Shown here: piece by piece, positions 7,723-16,216 of the stretch | Layout: each line of letters opens with the position of its first letter | Position numbering within the stretch: the first letter of the stretch is position 1 | Assembly: GCA_004555155.1 (NCBI GenBank) | Contig: SFJH01000007.1 | Span: 6,633-70,632, forward strand | Direction of reading: 5' to 3' | Source of the DNA: Clostridiales bacterium | GTDB taxonomy: Bacteria > Bacillota > Clostridia > Christensenellales > Aristaeellaceae | DNA: 64,000 nt | Notes under the pieces: generated by a model | Told to the model about the DNA's origin: nothing | Databases searched by the model: none | The model's input: only the letters and a program-made list of their open reading frames with translations | Made by a program: the position numbers and the translations under genes

Positions 7723-9255
7723 TCACTTGGCGAAGTCCACCGCGCGGGTTTCGCGGATGACGTTGACCTTGATCTGTCCGGGATATTCCATTTCCTTCTC
7801 GATGCGCTTGACGATCTCCTTGGCGAGGATGAGCGTACCGGCGTCGTTGACGTCCTCCGGCTTGACGATGATGCGAACCTCGCGGCCGGACTGGATGGCG
7901 TAGCAGGTCTCCACGCCGTCGAAGGAGTAGGCGATGGATTCCAGCTTCTCGAGACGCTTGATGTAGTTCTCCAGCGACTCTCTGCGCGCGCCGGGACGGG
8001 CGGCGGAAATGGCGTCGGCCGCCTGAACCAGGACGGCCTCCACCGACTTCTGCTCCACATCGTTGTGGTGCGCGGCGATGGCGTTGACCACCAAATCGTT
8101 CTCATGGAACTTCTTCGCCAGCTCTGCGCCGATGGTCACGTGCGTGCCCTCGACCTCGTGGTCGATGGCCTTGCCGATGTCATGCAGCAGACCTGCGCGC
8201 TTGGCCAGCTGGACGTCCGCGCCCAGCTCCGCGGCCATGACGCCCGCCAGATGGCTGACCTCGATGGAATGGCGAAGCACGTTCTGGCCGTAGCTGGTGC
8301 GGTAGCGCATGCGGCCCAGCAGCTTGACCAGCTCGGGATGGATGCCGTGCAGATTGGTCTCGAAGATGGCCTGTTCGCCGGCTTCGCGGATCTGCTGGTC
8401 GACTTCCTTCTTGGCCTTCTCGACCATTTCCTCGATGCGCGCCGGATGGATTCGGCCATCCATGATCAGCTTCTCGAGGGCGATGCGCGCAACCTCGCGG
8501 CGCACCGGGTCGAAGGCGGAGATGATGACGGCCTCGGGGGTATCGTCGATGATCAGATCGACGCCCGTCGCCGTCTCGAGGGTGCGGATGTTGCGGCCCT
8601 CGCGGCCGATGATGCGGCCCTTCATGTCGTCGTTGGGCAGCGCCACGACGGAGACGGTGGTCTCGGCGACGTGGTCTGCGGCGCACTTCTGAATGGCCAG
8701 GGAAATCAGGCTGCGCGCCTTCTTGTCGGCCTCCTCCTTGGCGCGGGCTTCGATCTCCCGCACCATGACGGCGGCGTCGTGGTAGGCTTCCTTCTGAACG
8801 CGGTCGATCAGAATGCCCTTGGCCTCGTCGGAGGTCATGCCGGCGATGCGCTCCAGCTCGCCCTGTTGCTTGGCGTGCATCGCGTTGGCCTCGGCCTCGA
8901 CGCGCTCGACCTCGCGGTACTTCTCGTTCAGGGCCTCTTCTCTGGCCTCCAGGTTGCTCTGTTTCTTGTCATATGCCTCTTCGCGCTGGTTCACCCTGCG
9001 CTCAAGCCGCGTCACTTCACTGCGGCGGTCACGAACTTCCTTATCAAGCTCCGACTTCAAGCGGATGACCTCTTCTTTGGCGCTGAGCAGGATTTCCTTT
9101 TTTTGATCCTCCGCCTTGCGTGTCGCGTCCTCGACCAGGTTTTTTGCCATTTCCTCACTCTGGCCGATTCTCTTTTCGATCACGCTCTTGCGGTACAGAT
9201 ACCCTGCCAACGCACCAAGCACCAGCGCAACCACAGCCGTGATTGCGTAAAACAA
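7723..9255 (-). CDS. rny: Ribonuclease Y
   Basis: A 510-residue membrane-anchored endoribonuclease that starts mRNA decay in Firmicutes. Residues 1-20 are one transmembrane helix. A long charged coiled coil spans about 25-200. A KH domain carries GREGRNIR near residue 220, and an HD phosphohydrolase domain carries HDIGKAIDHEVEGTH near 360. The start codon is TTG at 9255: the AAGGGGGAAGG site sits just upstream and no ATG or GTG competes. A sigma-A promoter lies at 9363-9391 and a terminator follows the stop. Single-gene unit, divergent from the membrane-protein gene at 9520. Confidence 0.96.
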   Translation of the reverse strand: MFYAITAVVALVLGALAGYLYRKSVIEKRIGQSEEMAKNLVEDATRKAEDQKKEILLSAKEEVIRLKSELDKEVRDRRSEVTRLERRVNQREEAYDKKQSNLEAREEALNEKYREVERVEAEANAMHAKQQGELERIAGMTSDEAKGILIDRVQKEAYHDAAVMVREIEARAKEEADKKARSLISLAIQKCAADHVAETTVSVVALPNDDMKGRIIGREGRNIRTLETATGVDLIIDDTPEAVIISAFDPVRREVARIALEKLIMDGRIHPARIEEMVEKAKKEVDQQIREAGEQAIFETNLHGIHPELVKLLGRMRYRTSYGQNVLRHSIEVSHLAGVMAAELGADVQLAKRAGLLHDIGKAIDHEVEGTHVTIGAELAKKFHENDLVVNAIAAHHNDVEQKSVEAVLVQAADAISAARPGARRESLENYIKRLEKLESIAYSFDGVETCYAIQSGREVRIIVKPEDVNDAGTLILAKEIVKRIEKEMEYPGQIKVNVIRETRAVDFAK

Positions 9256-9362
9256 ACTGCCTTCCCCCTTCTTTTTTCTTCAAATTACCGAAAGCGAATG
9301 AACTTCGCCCGCATTGGCATGCGCATAACGATTCATATGCAAAGTGCATGGCTAACAGACTC

Positions 9363-9391
9363 ATTTTATACTGTGCGTTTCGTAATGTCAA
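9363..9391 (-). promoter_or_regulatory. Promoter of rny
   Basis: Minus-strand TTGACA (9386-9391), a 17-base spacer and TAAAAT (9363-9368), about 110 bases upstream of the TTG start. Confidence 0.75.
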
Positions 9392-9439
9392 GCAAAAAAA
9401 GGTTATGTTACACATTTTCATGCCGCGCCCTTCATCGAC

Positions 9440-9468
9440 TTGTCAATTCTTTATTTTGTGTGTATAAT
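9440..9468 (+). promoter_or_regulatory. Promoter of the GT-C-like membrane protein gene
   Basis: TTGTCA (9440-9445), a 17-base spacer ending in TGTG, and TATAAT (9463-9468), about 50 bases before the ATG at 9520. Confidence 0.75.
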
Positions 9469-9519
9469 GGGGATACCGTCGGCGTCCGCCGCGATTTCCT
9501 CTCTGAAAGGCGGTTGAAT

Positions 9520-11400
9520 ATGGTCTCTTCCTCACTGCTGCTCATTCTGCGCGCCGCACTGCTCTGTCTGTCGTTCTTCGGACTGTGCGCGGCCGCGCGG
9601 GACACGCTGAAACTGCACCGCTTCATTGCGCCGTACTTCGTCGCCTCCTCGATCATCTGCGTGCTGATGTTCGCAGGCATGCTGCACGTGCTGAAATACG
9701 GCTTTTACCTGCTGTACTTCGGCGGCTTTGTCGGCGCAATCGCCGCTCTGGCGAAAAGACTGCGCCGGCGCGAAAGGCTGGCTCTGCGCCGGTCGGACGG
9801 ATATCTCATTGCCATAGGCGCGCTTGTGCTGATCTACATCATCTGGCGGCTCGGGCCGAGCTATCTACATGAGCGGGACGACCTCTCCCACTGGAGCATC
9901 GTCGCCCGCCATCTTCTGAAGACGGACGCCTTCCCCGACGCATCCGCCGTCTCCGTCACATTCCAATCCTATCCGGTGGGCGCGGCCGCCTTCATATACT
10001 ACGTCTGCCGGACGCTCGGCAACCAGGAGGGACTGTGGCTGATCGCGCAGAACGTCCTCTATGTTCTGCTGTTCATGCCCATGCTCGCCCATGTGCGCGG
10101 CAACCGCAAATGGATTCTGCCGGTGCTCACGGCGCTGTTCGTGCTGCTGTTCAAGCACACGCGGCCGATGGAATCCCTCTATGTGGACTGGCTGCTCAGC
10201 TTTTTCGGATTCGGAAGCGTCGCAGCCGTGCTGTACCATCGGGACGAGCCCTTCCAGGCGCTGCTCTGCGCCCTTCCCGGCGCGATCGCCGTAACCCTGT
10301 TCAAGAACAGCGGAATCTTCTTTGCCGCCGTCACGGGCTGCGCGCTCGGCATTGCCGTATCCGGGCGGAAGGGACGCCGCTTCGGCTGGCTGTGCTTTCT
10401 GATCTGCATGGCCGCGTCCGTCGTCGCCTTCCTGCTGTGGAATCTGCACGTCAAGCAGGTCTTTCCCGCGGGCCTGGAAACCAAGCATGCCGTCTCGCTG
10501 AGCACCTATGCGGCGCGGCTCGGCAGCAAGGATCTGTCGCTGATCCTTCGAACCTTCAAGAAGATGGTGATGCAGTGGCTGCAGCCGGACTTCTATCAGA
10601 TTCAGGGGCTGCTGTTCATTCTTCTCGGATCCCTGTCCATGTATCTCACCGCGCGCCGGCGTCCGGAGCTCCGCATCCATCTGAAGCCCTCGCTGCAGGC
10701 GTTCGGGCTGATCCTGATCGCATACGCGGCATGGTATCTGATGCTGTACATGACCTACATATTCTCCATGCAGGCCAGCGAAGCCCGCTCGCTCGCCGCC
10801 TTCGACCGCTACAACGGCACGGGGCTTCTGTTGATGGAGGGACTCTCGCTGATCGTGCTGCTCGACTTTTTCGCCCGCGACGAGCTTGCGCCCCGCGTGC
10901 ATCCCACCGCGCTCTGCGCAGGCGCAGTCGCCGCAATCCTGCTCACTTCCGCGCTGGTCAAGCCCGGCGATTACCTCTACTGGTTCTATCCGGAGCTGAC
11001 GCAGCGCCGTGTGACGCGCTGCGATTTCCGGCAGACCGCCTACGATTTCATGCAGGAATACGATCTGCCCCAGGATCGCTGCTATCTGGTCTGCGCGGGC
11101 TCCGTCGCCGAAGCAGCCGCCAACGGCTATTATGGACAGGCGTACTTCGACATGAAGTTCGAGCTGGATTCGCCGTACATAACCGTCGTAGGCCGCATCA
11201 CCGGAGAAGACGGAACCGATTCCTATCTGTACGGCAAGCAGCGGCAAAAGGAATATGTTGCCGACCCCATCTCCAGTATTATGATGGATCTGGATTCCTT
11301 TGATGCAATCCTCATTCTTCAGGAGGATCCGGAATTCGACGGGAGGCTCGCCGAACTTCTCGAGGATTACGACGGCGATCTGCCCATCGTTTACCCATAA
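9520..11400 (+). CDS. Large polytopic membrane protein, GT-C glycosyltransferase-like
   Basis: A 626-residue protein I do not recognise by name. Residues 1-470 hold about ten to twelve hydrophobic helices. The last ~150 residues are soluble and predicted extracytoplasmic, ending in an acidic tail (EDYDGDLPIVYP). The segment YLHERDDLSHW near residue 118, after the second or third helix, resembles the acidic first-loop motif of GT-C transferases that use polyprenyl-linked sugars; this is an inference from motif position only. The ATG at 9520 has AAAGGCGG 7 bases upstream. It has its own promoter and is followed by a structured element. A polymerase or transporter function is the main alternative. 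Confidence 0.72.
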   Translation: MVSSSLLLILRAALLCLSFFGLCAAARDTLKLHRFIAPYFVASSIICVLMFAGMLHVLKYGFYLLYFGGFVGAIAALAKRLRRRERLALRRSDGYLIAIGALVLIYIIWRLGPSYLHERDDLSHWSIVARHLLKTDAFPDASAVSVTFQSYPVGAAAFIYYVCRTLGNQEGLWLIAQNVLYVLLFMPMLAHVRGNRKWILPVLTALFVLLFKHTRPMESLYVDWLLSFFGFGSVAAVLYHRDEPFQALLCALPGAIAVTLFKNSGIFFAAVTGCALGIAVSGRKGRRFGWLCFLICMAASVVAFLLWNLHVKQVFPAGLETKHAVSLSTYAARLGSKDLSLILRTFKKMVMQWLQPDFYQIQGLLFILLGSLSMYLTARRRPELRIHLKPSLQAFGLILIAYAAWYLMLYMTYIFSMQASEARSLAAFDRYNGTGLLLMEGLSLIVLLDFFARDELAPRVHPTALCAGAVAAILLTSALVKPGDYLYWFYPELTQRRVTRCDFRQTAYDFMQEYDLPQDRCYLVCAGSVAEAAANGYYGQAYFDMKFELDSPYITVVGRITGEDGTDSYLYGKQRQKEYVADPISSIMMDLDSFDAILILQEDPEFDGRLAELLEDYDGDLPIVYP

Positions 11401-11405
11401 GCTGC

Positions 11406-11517
11406 AAAAAGGCCGTCCCGCCGGAAGGGCAGAATGACCATCGCCCGCATCCGCCTGCTCTCAGGAGGGTGCGGGCGAACTGGATTTCCTGCGCCTCTGC
11501 GCGACACGGCCCTTTTT
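11406..11517. ncRNA. Structured element with terminator-like ends between convergent genes
   Basis: AAAAAGGCCGT (11406-11416) pairs with ACGGCCCTTTTT (11506-11517), enclosing about 90 bases with three local hairpins: CCC/GGG at 11417-11429, CGCCCGCA/TGCGGGCG at 11442-11477 (8 bp perfect), and GCGC/GCGC at 11491-11502. Either strand would end in a U-run, so at minimum this is a bidirectional terminator for the membrane protein and methyltransferase genes. Its size and branched fold are more than a terminator needs, so a structured RNA is possible but unproven. Confidence 0.4.
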
Positions 11518-12081
11518 CTATTTCTTTTTCGCATAGCGGATCTCTCTTCTTTCCGCTTCAAAGACATAATATCCGTCGATCTCCTGCACGCGCACGCCGC
11601 CGAACACGGCCCGCAGCTTGTTGCGGTACCAGTCCAGCCGCTTGGTGACCATCACCATCCGGCCGCCCAGCTTCAGCCGGTTGAAGCCCTTTTCGATAAA
11701 CCGCTTCGCCACGGAAAAGTCGCTCTGGTAGGGCGGATTGCTGAGAATCAGGTCGAAGCCCGTGCGGTTCACGGCGGCGAAGCCGTCGGACAGCACGACC
11801 TCCACTCCTTCCACGCCGTTGAGCGCCGCGTTTGCCCGCGCGGTCTCGACGGCGCTTTCGTTCACGTCCGACATCACCACGTTCTCCGCGCCGCACTTTC
11901 GCGCCGCCGTGATCCCCACCACGCCGCAGCCGCAGCCCAGATCCATCACCTTCATCCCTGGACGGAATTCCACCGTGGAGAGCATCGCCAGCGTGCCGCG
12001 ATCCACGTGCTCCGGAGAAAACAGCCCCGGCTGCGTCTGAAGCTCCAGCGCCTCGCCCAGCACCTCGGTTTTGATCGTCAT
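11518..12081 (-). CDS. Class I SAM-dependent methyltransferase, RsmC-like
   Basis: A 187-residue methyltransferase of the MTS/RsmC group, which methylate rRNA guanines. Motif I reads VMDLGCGCGVVGI near residue 55 and the catalytic NPPY motif (LILSNPPYQSDFSVA) follows about 65 residues later; NPPY indicates exocyclic amine methylation of a base. It is the single-domain form, shorter than E. coli RsmC. The start is the ATG at 12081 (MTIKTEV) with AAGGAG 12 bases upstream; the ATG at 12087 is an alternative. A promoter lies at 12107-12134. The exact rRNA target cannot be assigned. Confidence 0.85.
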   Translation of the reverse strand: MTIKTEVLGEALELQTQPGLFSPEHVDRGTLAMLSTVEFRPGMKVMDLGCGCGVVGITAARKCGAENVVMSDVNESAVETARANAALNGVEGVEVVLSDGFAAVNRTGFDLILSNPPYQSDFSVAKRFIEKGFNRLKLGGRMVMVTKRLDWYRNKLRAVFGGVRVQEIDGYYVFEAERREIRYAKKK

Positions 12082-12106
12082 GCGCATCTCACTCCTTGTC
12101 AGCGCC

Positions 12107-12134
12107 ATTATAGCATACCTTTGCGCCCGACAAA
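12107..12134 (-). promoter_or_regulatory. Promoter of the RsmC-like gene
   Basis: Minus-strand TTTGTC (12129-12134), a 16-base spacer and TATAAT (12107-12112), giving a leader of about 20 bases. Confidence 0.6.
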
Positions 12135-12202
12135 AGTATAATTCTCGAAAGTTGGGAAAAGCTGTGGATATTGACAATGCTTTGCCGGAGAGGAGGATGT
12201 CC

Positions 12203-12754
12203 ATGGCGCTGCCGATGGTCACCGCCGCCGTAGCGCTCTTCTACTTCGGCGCGATTCCGATTCACCTCGCGGTCTGCCTGCGGTTGGGTGCGAACGCCGG
12301 GTTCGGATTCGGCGTCTCGCCCTTCGAGCCGCGATTCGCGCTTCAAAGAGCGCGTCATCAGCAGAGCGCCGGTGGAAAGCTGCCTCCTTTCTGGAAAAAA
12401 ATCTCCTTGCGGGACGCGCTGCCGGGCGCGCTGAGAGCCCTTCGATACGCTGCGGCCCACGTCAGAATCGAGCGCGTCCGCCTGGACGGCACGTTCGCCT
12501 CGGACGACGCCGCGCTGACCGCGCTGGTCTGCGGCGGCGCGACCGCCCTCGGCAGCGCGCTGCGGTGCGCGCTGAGCCGGGAAGTGCGCTTCAGCCTCCG
12601 CCCGGACTTCTCCGGCGGCCCGCTGCGGGCGGAGCTGTCCGGAATGATCTCGATGCGCGTCGGGCATATTATGCTTGCTGCGCTGTTCGGCGCGCTCCAA
12701 TATGGATCAAGGAGGTTGAAAGAATGGACAAGCATCCCATTGAAAGCATCATGA
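12203..12754 (+). CDS. DUF2953 family protein (YtfI-like)
   Basis: A 183-residue protein with an N-terminal hydrophobic segment (residues 1-22) and a basic, Ala-rich remainder. Residues 90-175 (DAALTALVCGGATALGSAL, then the final GMISMRVGHIMLAALFGAL hydrophobic segment) fit DUF2953, found next to ytfJ/gerW in Bacillus. The ATG at 12203 lies 6 bases after AGGAGG; the ATG at 12197 abuts that site and is too close. Its last 31 bases overlap gerW in another frame, with the gerW ribosome site inside this gene, so the two are translationally coupled. It is presumed to act in sporulation or germination; no biochemical role is known to me. Confidence 0.75.
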   Translation: MALPMVTAAVALFYFGAIPIHLAVCLRLGANAGFGFGVSPFEPRFALQRARHQQSAGGKLPPFWKKISLRDALPGALRALRYAAAHVRIERVRLDGTFASDDAALTALVCGGATALGSALRCALSREVRFSLRPDFSGGPLRAELSGMISMRVGHIMLAALFGALQYGSRRLKEWTSIPLKAS

Positions 12755-13173
12755 CCACGACCATGGAGAACATCCGCGATATGGTCGACGTCAACACCGT
12801 CATCGGCGACGCCATTCCCACGGCCGACGGCTGCACCGTCATCCCGATCTCCCGCGTGAGCTTCGGCTTCGTCGCGGGCGGCGGCGAGTACACCGTGCCG
12901 TCCCACGGCCGCGCGGACGCGAATCAGCCCCAGAGGGATCTGCCCTTCGCCGGCGGCACCGGCGCGGGCGTCACCGTACAGCCGCTGGGCTTTCTGGTCA
13001 CCGGGCCGGATCAGGTGCGCCTGCTGCCCGCCCAGCCCTATGCGCCCATCGACCGCATCATCGAACTGATGCCCCAGGCGATGTGCGAAATCAAAAACGC
13101 GCTCTGCGCCTGCATGAACAAGAAGAAGGATGAAGCGCAGCCCCAGCCGCCCCAGCCCGCGCCCGCGAACTGA
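12724..13173 (+). CDS. gerW: Spore protein GerW/YtfJ
   Basis: A 149-residue sporulation protein of the YtfJ family, needed in Bacillus subtilis for normal germination through one receptor pathway. The core is diagnostic: a stretch starting VDVNTVIGDAI, PISRVSFGFVAGGGEY, a GGTGAGVTVQPLGFLV glycine-rich strand, and a helix with IIELMPQ. A Pro/Gln-rich tail ends the protein. The ATG at 12724 has GGAGG 8 bases upstream within the DUF2953 gene. This pair is the main evidence that the host makes endospores. Confidence 0.94.
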   Translation: MDKHPIESIMTTTMENIRDMVDVNTVIGDAIPTADGCTVIPISRVSFGFVAGGGEYTVPSHGRADANQPQRDLPFAGGTGAGVTVQPLGFLVTGPDQVRLLPAQPYAPIDRIIELMPQAMCEIKNALCACMNKKKDEAQPQPPQPAPAN

Positions 13174-13185
13174 CGCATGAACGAA

Positions 13186-13217
13186 TCCCTCCCGCGCATA
13201 TGCTTGCCCGGGAGGGA
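13186..13217 (+). promoter_or_regulatory. Hairpin sequestering the ribosome site of the next gene
   Basis: TCCCTCCCG (13186-13194) pairs perfectly with CGGGAGGGA (13209-13217) across a 14-base loop. The 3' arm contains GGGAGGG, the ribosome site of the gene starting at 13225. This 9-bp stem lies 13 bases after the gerW stop, so ribosomes finishing gerW could melt it. The role is inferred. Confidence 0.55.
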
Positions 13218-13224
13218 TCGCTGC

Positions 13225-14190
13225 ATGCAACCGACTTTGGCCATCATCGTGCCCGCGCCGGGCATGATTTTCATCAACGGACGCTTTCTGGGCGAGGCTT
13301 CATCCGACGCGCCGCTGCTCGCCCCCGTGCACGCCTTTGGCGCGGTCTATCTGGAATACCGGCCGCTGGAGCCGGGCTGGCAGGCGCTGGCGCGAAAGCT
13401 GGTGCTGTCCGCCGGGAAACCGCTGGCGGATGTGCTCGCAGAGGACGTGTTCGCCGTCTGCTGGCCGGGAAACGTCACGGAGGTGGAGCTTGCGCCGCCG
13501 CGGGATCGGGCGGAGACGGAGGAGACGCTGTCGCTGGAGGGAATCAGCTTAAGGATTGTCCGCGGCGAACGCAGCCGCATTGAAGTGGGCGGACTGCGCT
13601 GTCCGTTTCCCGAGAACGGCCAGACGCCGGAGCTGCGCCGTCTCAGCGGCTGCGCGGCGCTGACAGGCGCGGCGGGCGACGGTCGCTATGTGCTCACGCT
13701 GTCCCCCGACCTGTCCCGGCAGACGGGCTTCCTCCAGGCCGATCGCCTGGAATGGGAGTCCGACGCCCTGATTCGCGCCACGACCCTCCGCCGCGACGTG
13801 GCCGGTCACGCCGTGCTGGAGCGCTGGCAGATCGATCCCGCCGGGCTCCGGCTGCTCTCCGCGGAGCCAACCTGGGAATACGGCGCGCCCCGCGCGCCCG
13901 CTTCGCCGGAGGAGGCCGCCCGCGCCGCGATCGAGGCCGCACTGCTGGAGAATGACGACGAGGCGGAATCCTACCTCTCCCCCTCGCTCGCGGCGCGGCA
14001 TCCGCTGGACGCGCTGGCCGGATTGGGCACGCTGTGCCTTCCGATGAAATACGGCGCTCCCGGGAACCGCCCCTGCGTGGGACTGCTGCATGTGGAAACC
14101 TCCGGCTGCGCCAGCGTGCTGCCGGTCCGCTATCAGGCCGAGAAAACCGGCGGACAGTGGCGGCTCACGGAGCTTTCCCCGGAGGGCTGA
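13225..14190 (+). CDS. Uncharacterised protein downstream of gerW
   Basis: A 321-residue protein I do not recognise. No signal peptide or membrane helix is evident. The first ~65 residues (PGMIFINGRFLGEA, AFGAVYLEYRPL) look like a PEGA-type beta domain. The middle is beta-rich and repetitive in Leu/Arg. Residues 225-250 form an Ala-rich helix (SPEEAARAAIEAALLENDDEAE) before a final beta-like segment. The start at 13225 (MQPTLAII) has GGGAGGG 8 bases upstream; an in-frame ATG at 13177 has no ribosome site. It follows gerW by 51 bases and may be expressed with it, but a spore role is only a guess from position. Confidence 0.7.
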   Translation: MQPTLAIIVPAPGMIFINGRFLGEASSDAPLLAPVHAFGAVYLEYRPLEPGWQALARKLVLSAGKPLADVLAEDVFAVCWPGNVTEVELAPPRDRAETEETLSLEGISLRIVRGERSRIEVGGLRCPFPENGQTPELRRLSGCAALTGAAGDGRYVLTLSPDLSRQTGFLQADRLEWESDALIRATTLRRDVAGHAVLERWQIDPAGLRLLSAEPTWEYGAPRAPASPEEAARAAIEAALLENDDEAESYLSPSLAARHPLDALAGLGTLCLPMKYGAPGNRPCVGLLHVETSGCASVLPVRYQAEKTGGQWRLTELSPEG

Positions 14191-14209
14191 GCCTGCCTTT
14201 TCCAGCAAA

Positions 14210-14245
14210 AATTTCCCCGGAGCGCGCTGACGCTCCGGGGAAATT
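14210..14245. terminator. Bidirectional terminator between convergent units
   Basis: 15-bp perfect stem AATTTCCCCGGAGCG (14210-14224) with 14231-14245. The minus-strand transcript of uraA ends in TTTTTGC after the stem, so it is strongest for uraA. Confidence 0.82.
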
Positions 14246-14259
14246 GAAATGTGCAGGGA

Positions 14260-15624
14260 TCAGACCTCGAAGTTGACGGACTTGTCGCCCTGATCGTTGG
14301 TGCCGAACACGTAGTCGTTGCCGGGCAGGATGGCGTTGAGAATGATGCCCACCAGCGCGCCCACGGCCAGGCCGGACAGGCTGATGTTCACATTGCCGAT
14401 GGCGAAACGGATGGCGCCGTTCACGCCGCTCATGGTGTCGCAGCCCAGGCCGCTGGAGAAGTTGATGCCCAGCGTAAGGCCCATGATCAGCGCGGCGATG
14501 ATGACGTTGCGGTTCTTGGTGAAGTCCACCTGGTTTTCCACGACGTTGCGCACGCCGACGGCGGAGATCATGCCGTAGAGGATCAGGGAGACGCCGCCGA
14601 TGGTCGCCGCAGGCATGCAGGCGATCAGCGCCTCGAACTTCGGGCAGAAGGCGAAGATCACGGCCAGCACGGCGGCGATGCGGATGACGCGGGGATCATA
14701 GACCTTGGTCAGCGCCAGCACGCCGGTGTTCTCGCCGTAGGTGGTGTTGGCCGGAGCGCCGAAGGCCGCCGCCAGCATGGTGGCGCAGCCGTCGCCCAGC
14801 AGGGTGCGGTGCAGGCCGGGATCGGCCACATAGTTCTCGCCCACGGTGGAGGAGATGGCGCACATGTCGCCGATGTGCTCGATCATGGTGGCCAGCGCGA
14901 TGGGCATCATGATGGCGATGGAGCTGATCAGCAGACCGCCGTCACAGCCGGAGAACAGGGAGAACACGGTGTCCTTCATCTGGAAGGGAACGCCGATCCA
15001 GGCGGCGGTCTTCACGGCGGTGAAGTCCACCTGGCCGCAGAGGGCGGCCACCACATAGGAGCCGATCACGCCCAGCAGGATCGGGATGATCTTGATCATG
15101 CCCTTGCCCCAGATATTGCACGCCACTACGATGACGATGGCCAGCAGGGCGATCCACCAGTTGGTGACGCAGTTGTTGATGGCGGAGTTCGCCAGCGTCA
15201 GGCCGATGCAGATGATGACCGGGCCGGTGACGATGGGCGGGAAGAAGCGCATGACGCGGCTGGCGCCGAAGGCCTTGAACAGCGCGGAGAGGATGACGTA
15301 CAGCAGGCCCGCGCACATCACGCCCACGCAGGCGTAGGGAATCCAGTTCATGCCCGCCTGATTCTCAAACAGGGCGCACACGGCCGCATAGCCGCCGATG
15401 AAGGCGAAGGAGGAGCCCAGGAAGGCGGGAACCTTGCCCTTGGTGAGGAAGTGGAACAGCAGCGTGCCGAGACCGGCGAACAGCAGCGTGGCCGAGACCG
15501 GCAGTCCGGTCAGCACCGGCACCAGCACGGTCGCACCGAACATGGCGAACATGTGCTGGAAGCCCAGCAGCAGCATCTTGGGAGTTCCCAGGGATCTAGC
15601 GTCGCGAATACCCTTGTCAGACAT
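14260..15624 (-). CDS. uraA: Uracil permease (NCS2 family)
   Basis: A 454-residue nucleobase/proton symporter with about 14 hydrophobic segments. The NCS2 signature is visible near residue 290 as APANTTYGENTGVLALTKVY, the form typical of uracil rather than xanthine carriers. The conserved Glu in MIEHIGDM lies near residue 240. The ATG at 15624 follows AAAGGTGGATG. It is the second gene after pyrR, 39 bases downstream and controlled by the same leader attenuator, so uptake should fall when UMP is plentiful. Length is normal. Confidence 0.96.
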   Translation of the reverse strand: MSDKGIRDARSLGTPKMLLLGFQHMFAMFGATVLVPVLTGLPVSATLLFAGLGTLLFHFLTKGKVPAFLGSSFAFIGGYAAVCALFENQAGMNWIPYACVGVMCAGLLYVILSALFKAFGASRVMRFFPPIVTGPVIICIGLTLANSAINNCVTNWWIALLAIVIVVACNIWGKGMIKIIPILLGVIGSYVVAALCGQVDFTAVKTAAWIGVPFQMKDTVFSLFSGCDGGLLISSIAIMMPIALATMIEHIGDMCAISSTVGENYVADPGLHRTLLGDGCATMLAAAFGAPANTTYGENTGVLALTKVYDPRVIRIAAVLAVIFAFCPKFEALIACMPAATIGGVSLILYGMISAVGVRNVVENQVDFTKNRNVIIAALIMGLTLGINFSSGLGCDTMSGVNGAIRFAIGNVNISLSGLAVGALVGIILNAILPGNDYVFGTNDQGDKSVNFEV

Positions 15625-15663
15625 AACCCATCCACCTTTCTGTTTTCCTGCGCCCCATGCGCA

Positions 15664-16197
15664 TCAGCGGTCGCACAGCCAGACGTTCGTCTCGCCGTCG
15701 ATGCCTTCCATGCTCACGCGGATGAACTCCGTGGTCGCCGTGGGGATGTTCTTGCCCACGAAGTCGGCGCGGATGGGCAGCTCGCGATGGCCGCGGTCGA
15801 TGAGCACGGCGAGCTGAATCCGCTTCGCCCGTCCCACGTCCAGCAGCGCCTCCATGGCGGCGCGAACGGTGCGCCCCGTATAGAGCACGTCGTCCACCAG
15901 CACCACGGTCTTACCCGTCACGTCGAAGGGAATGTCCGTCCGGTTGAGCCTTGGCTCCTTCATCCGGGGCAGATCATCGCGGTAAAACGAGATGTCCACG
16001 ATGCCGACGGGGACCCGCGTCCCCTCCACCCGCTCGATCGATTCCGCCAGCATTCGCGCCAGGGGCTCGCCGCGGCGGCAGATGCCGACCAGCGCCACGT
16101 CCGCCACGCCTCCATTGCGCTCGATGATCTCGTGCGCCATGCGCGTGACGCTGCGGCGCATCTGCTGCTCGTCCATGATCAGCGTCTTTCTCTGCAT
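15664..16197 (-). CDS. pyrR: Pyrimidine operon attenuator PyrR / uracil phosphoribosyltransferase
   Basis: A 177-residue bifunctional protein: it binds a loop in pyr mRNA leaders when UMP is bound and has uracil phosphoribosyltransferase activity. The PRPP-binding motif reads VVLVDDVLYTGRT near residue 95. The conserved N-terminal VALVGICRRGEPLA and C-terminal VKI-type region (VGKNIPTATTEF) match the family. The ATG at 16197 has a GGAGGCG site upstream; a longer in-frame start at 16251 lies inside the attenuator terminator. Its own PyrR-binding loop is at 16284-16299. Confidence 0.96.
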   Translation of the reverse strand: MQRKTLIMDEQQMRRSVTRMAHEIIERNGGVADVALVGICRRGEPLARMLAESIERVEGTRVPVGIVDISFYRDDLPRMKEPRLNRTDIPFDVTGKTVVLVDDVLYTGRTVRAAMEALLDVGRAKRIQLAVLIDRGHRELPIRADFVGKNIPTATTEFIRVSMEGIDGETNVWLCDR

Positions 16198-16216
16198 GCG
16201 GCTCGCCTCCGTTCGC

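Noticed and set aside
7630..9519. Continuous plus-strand frame upstream of the membrane protein start at 9520
   Set aside because: It is the complement of rny; the true gene starts at 9520 with its own promoter and ribosome site.
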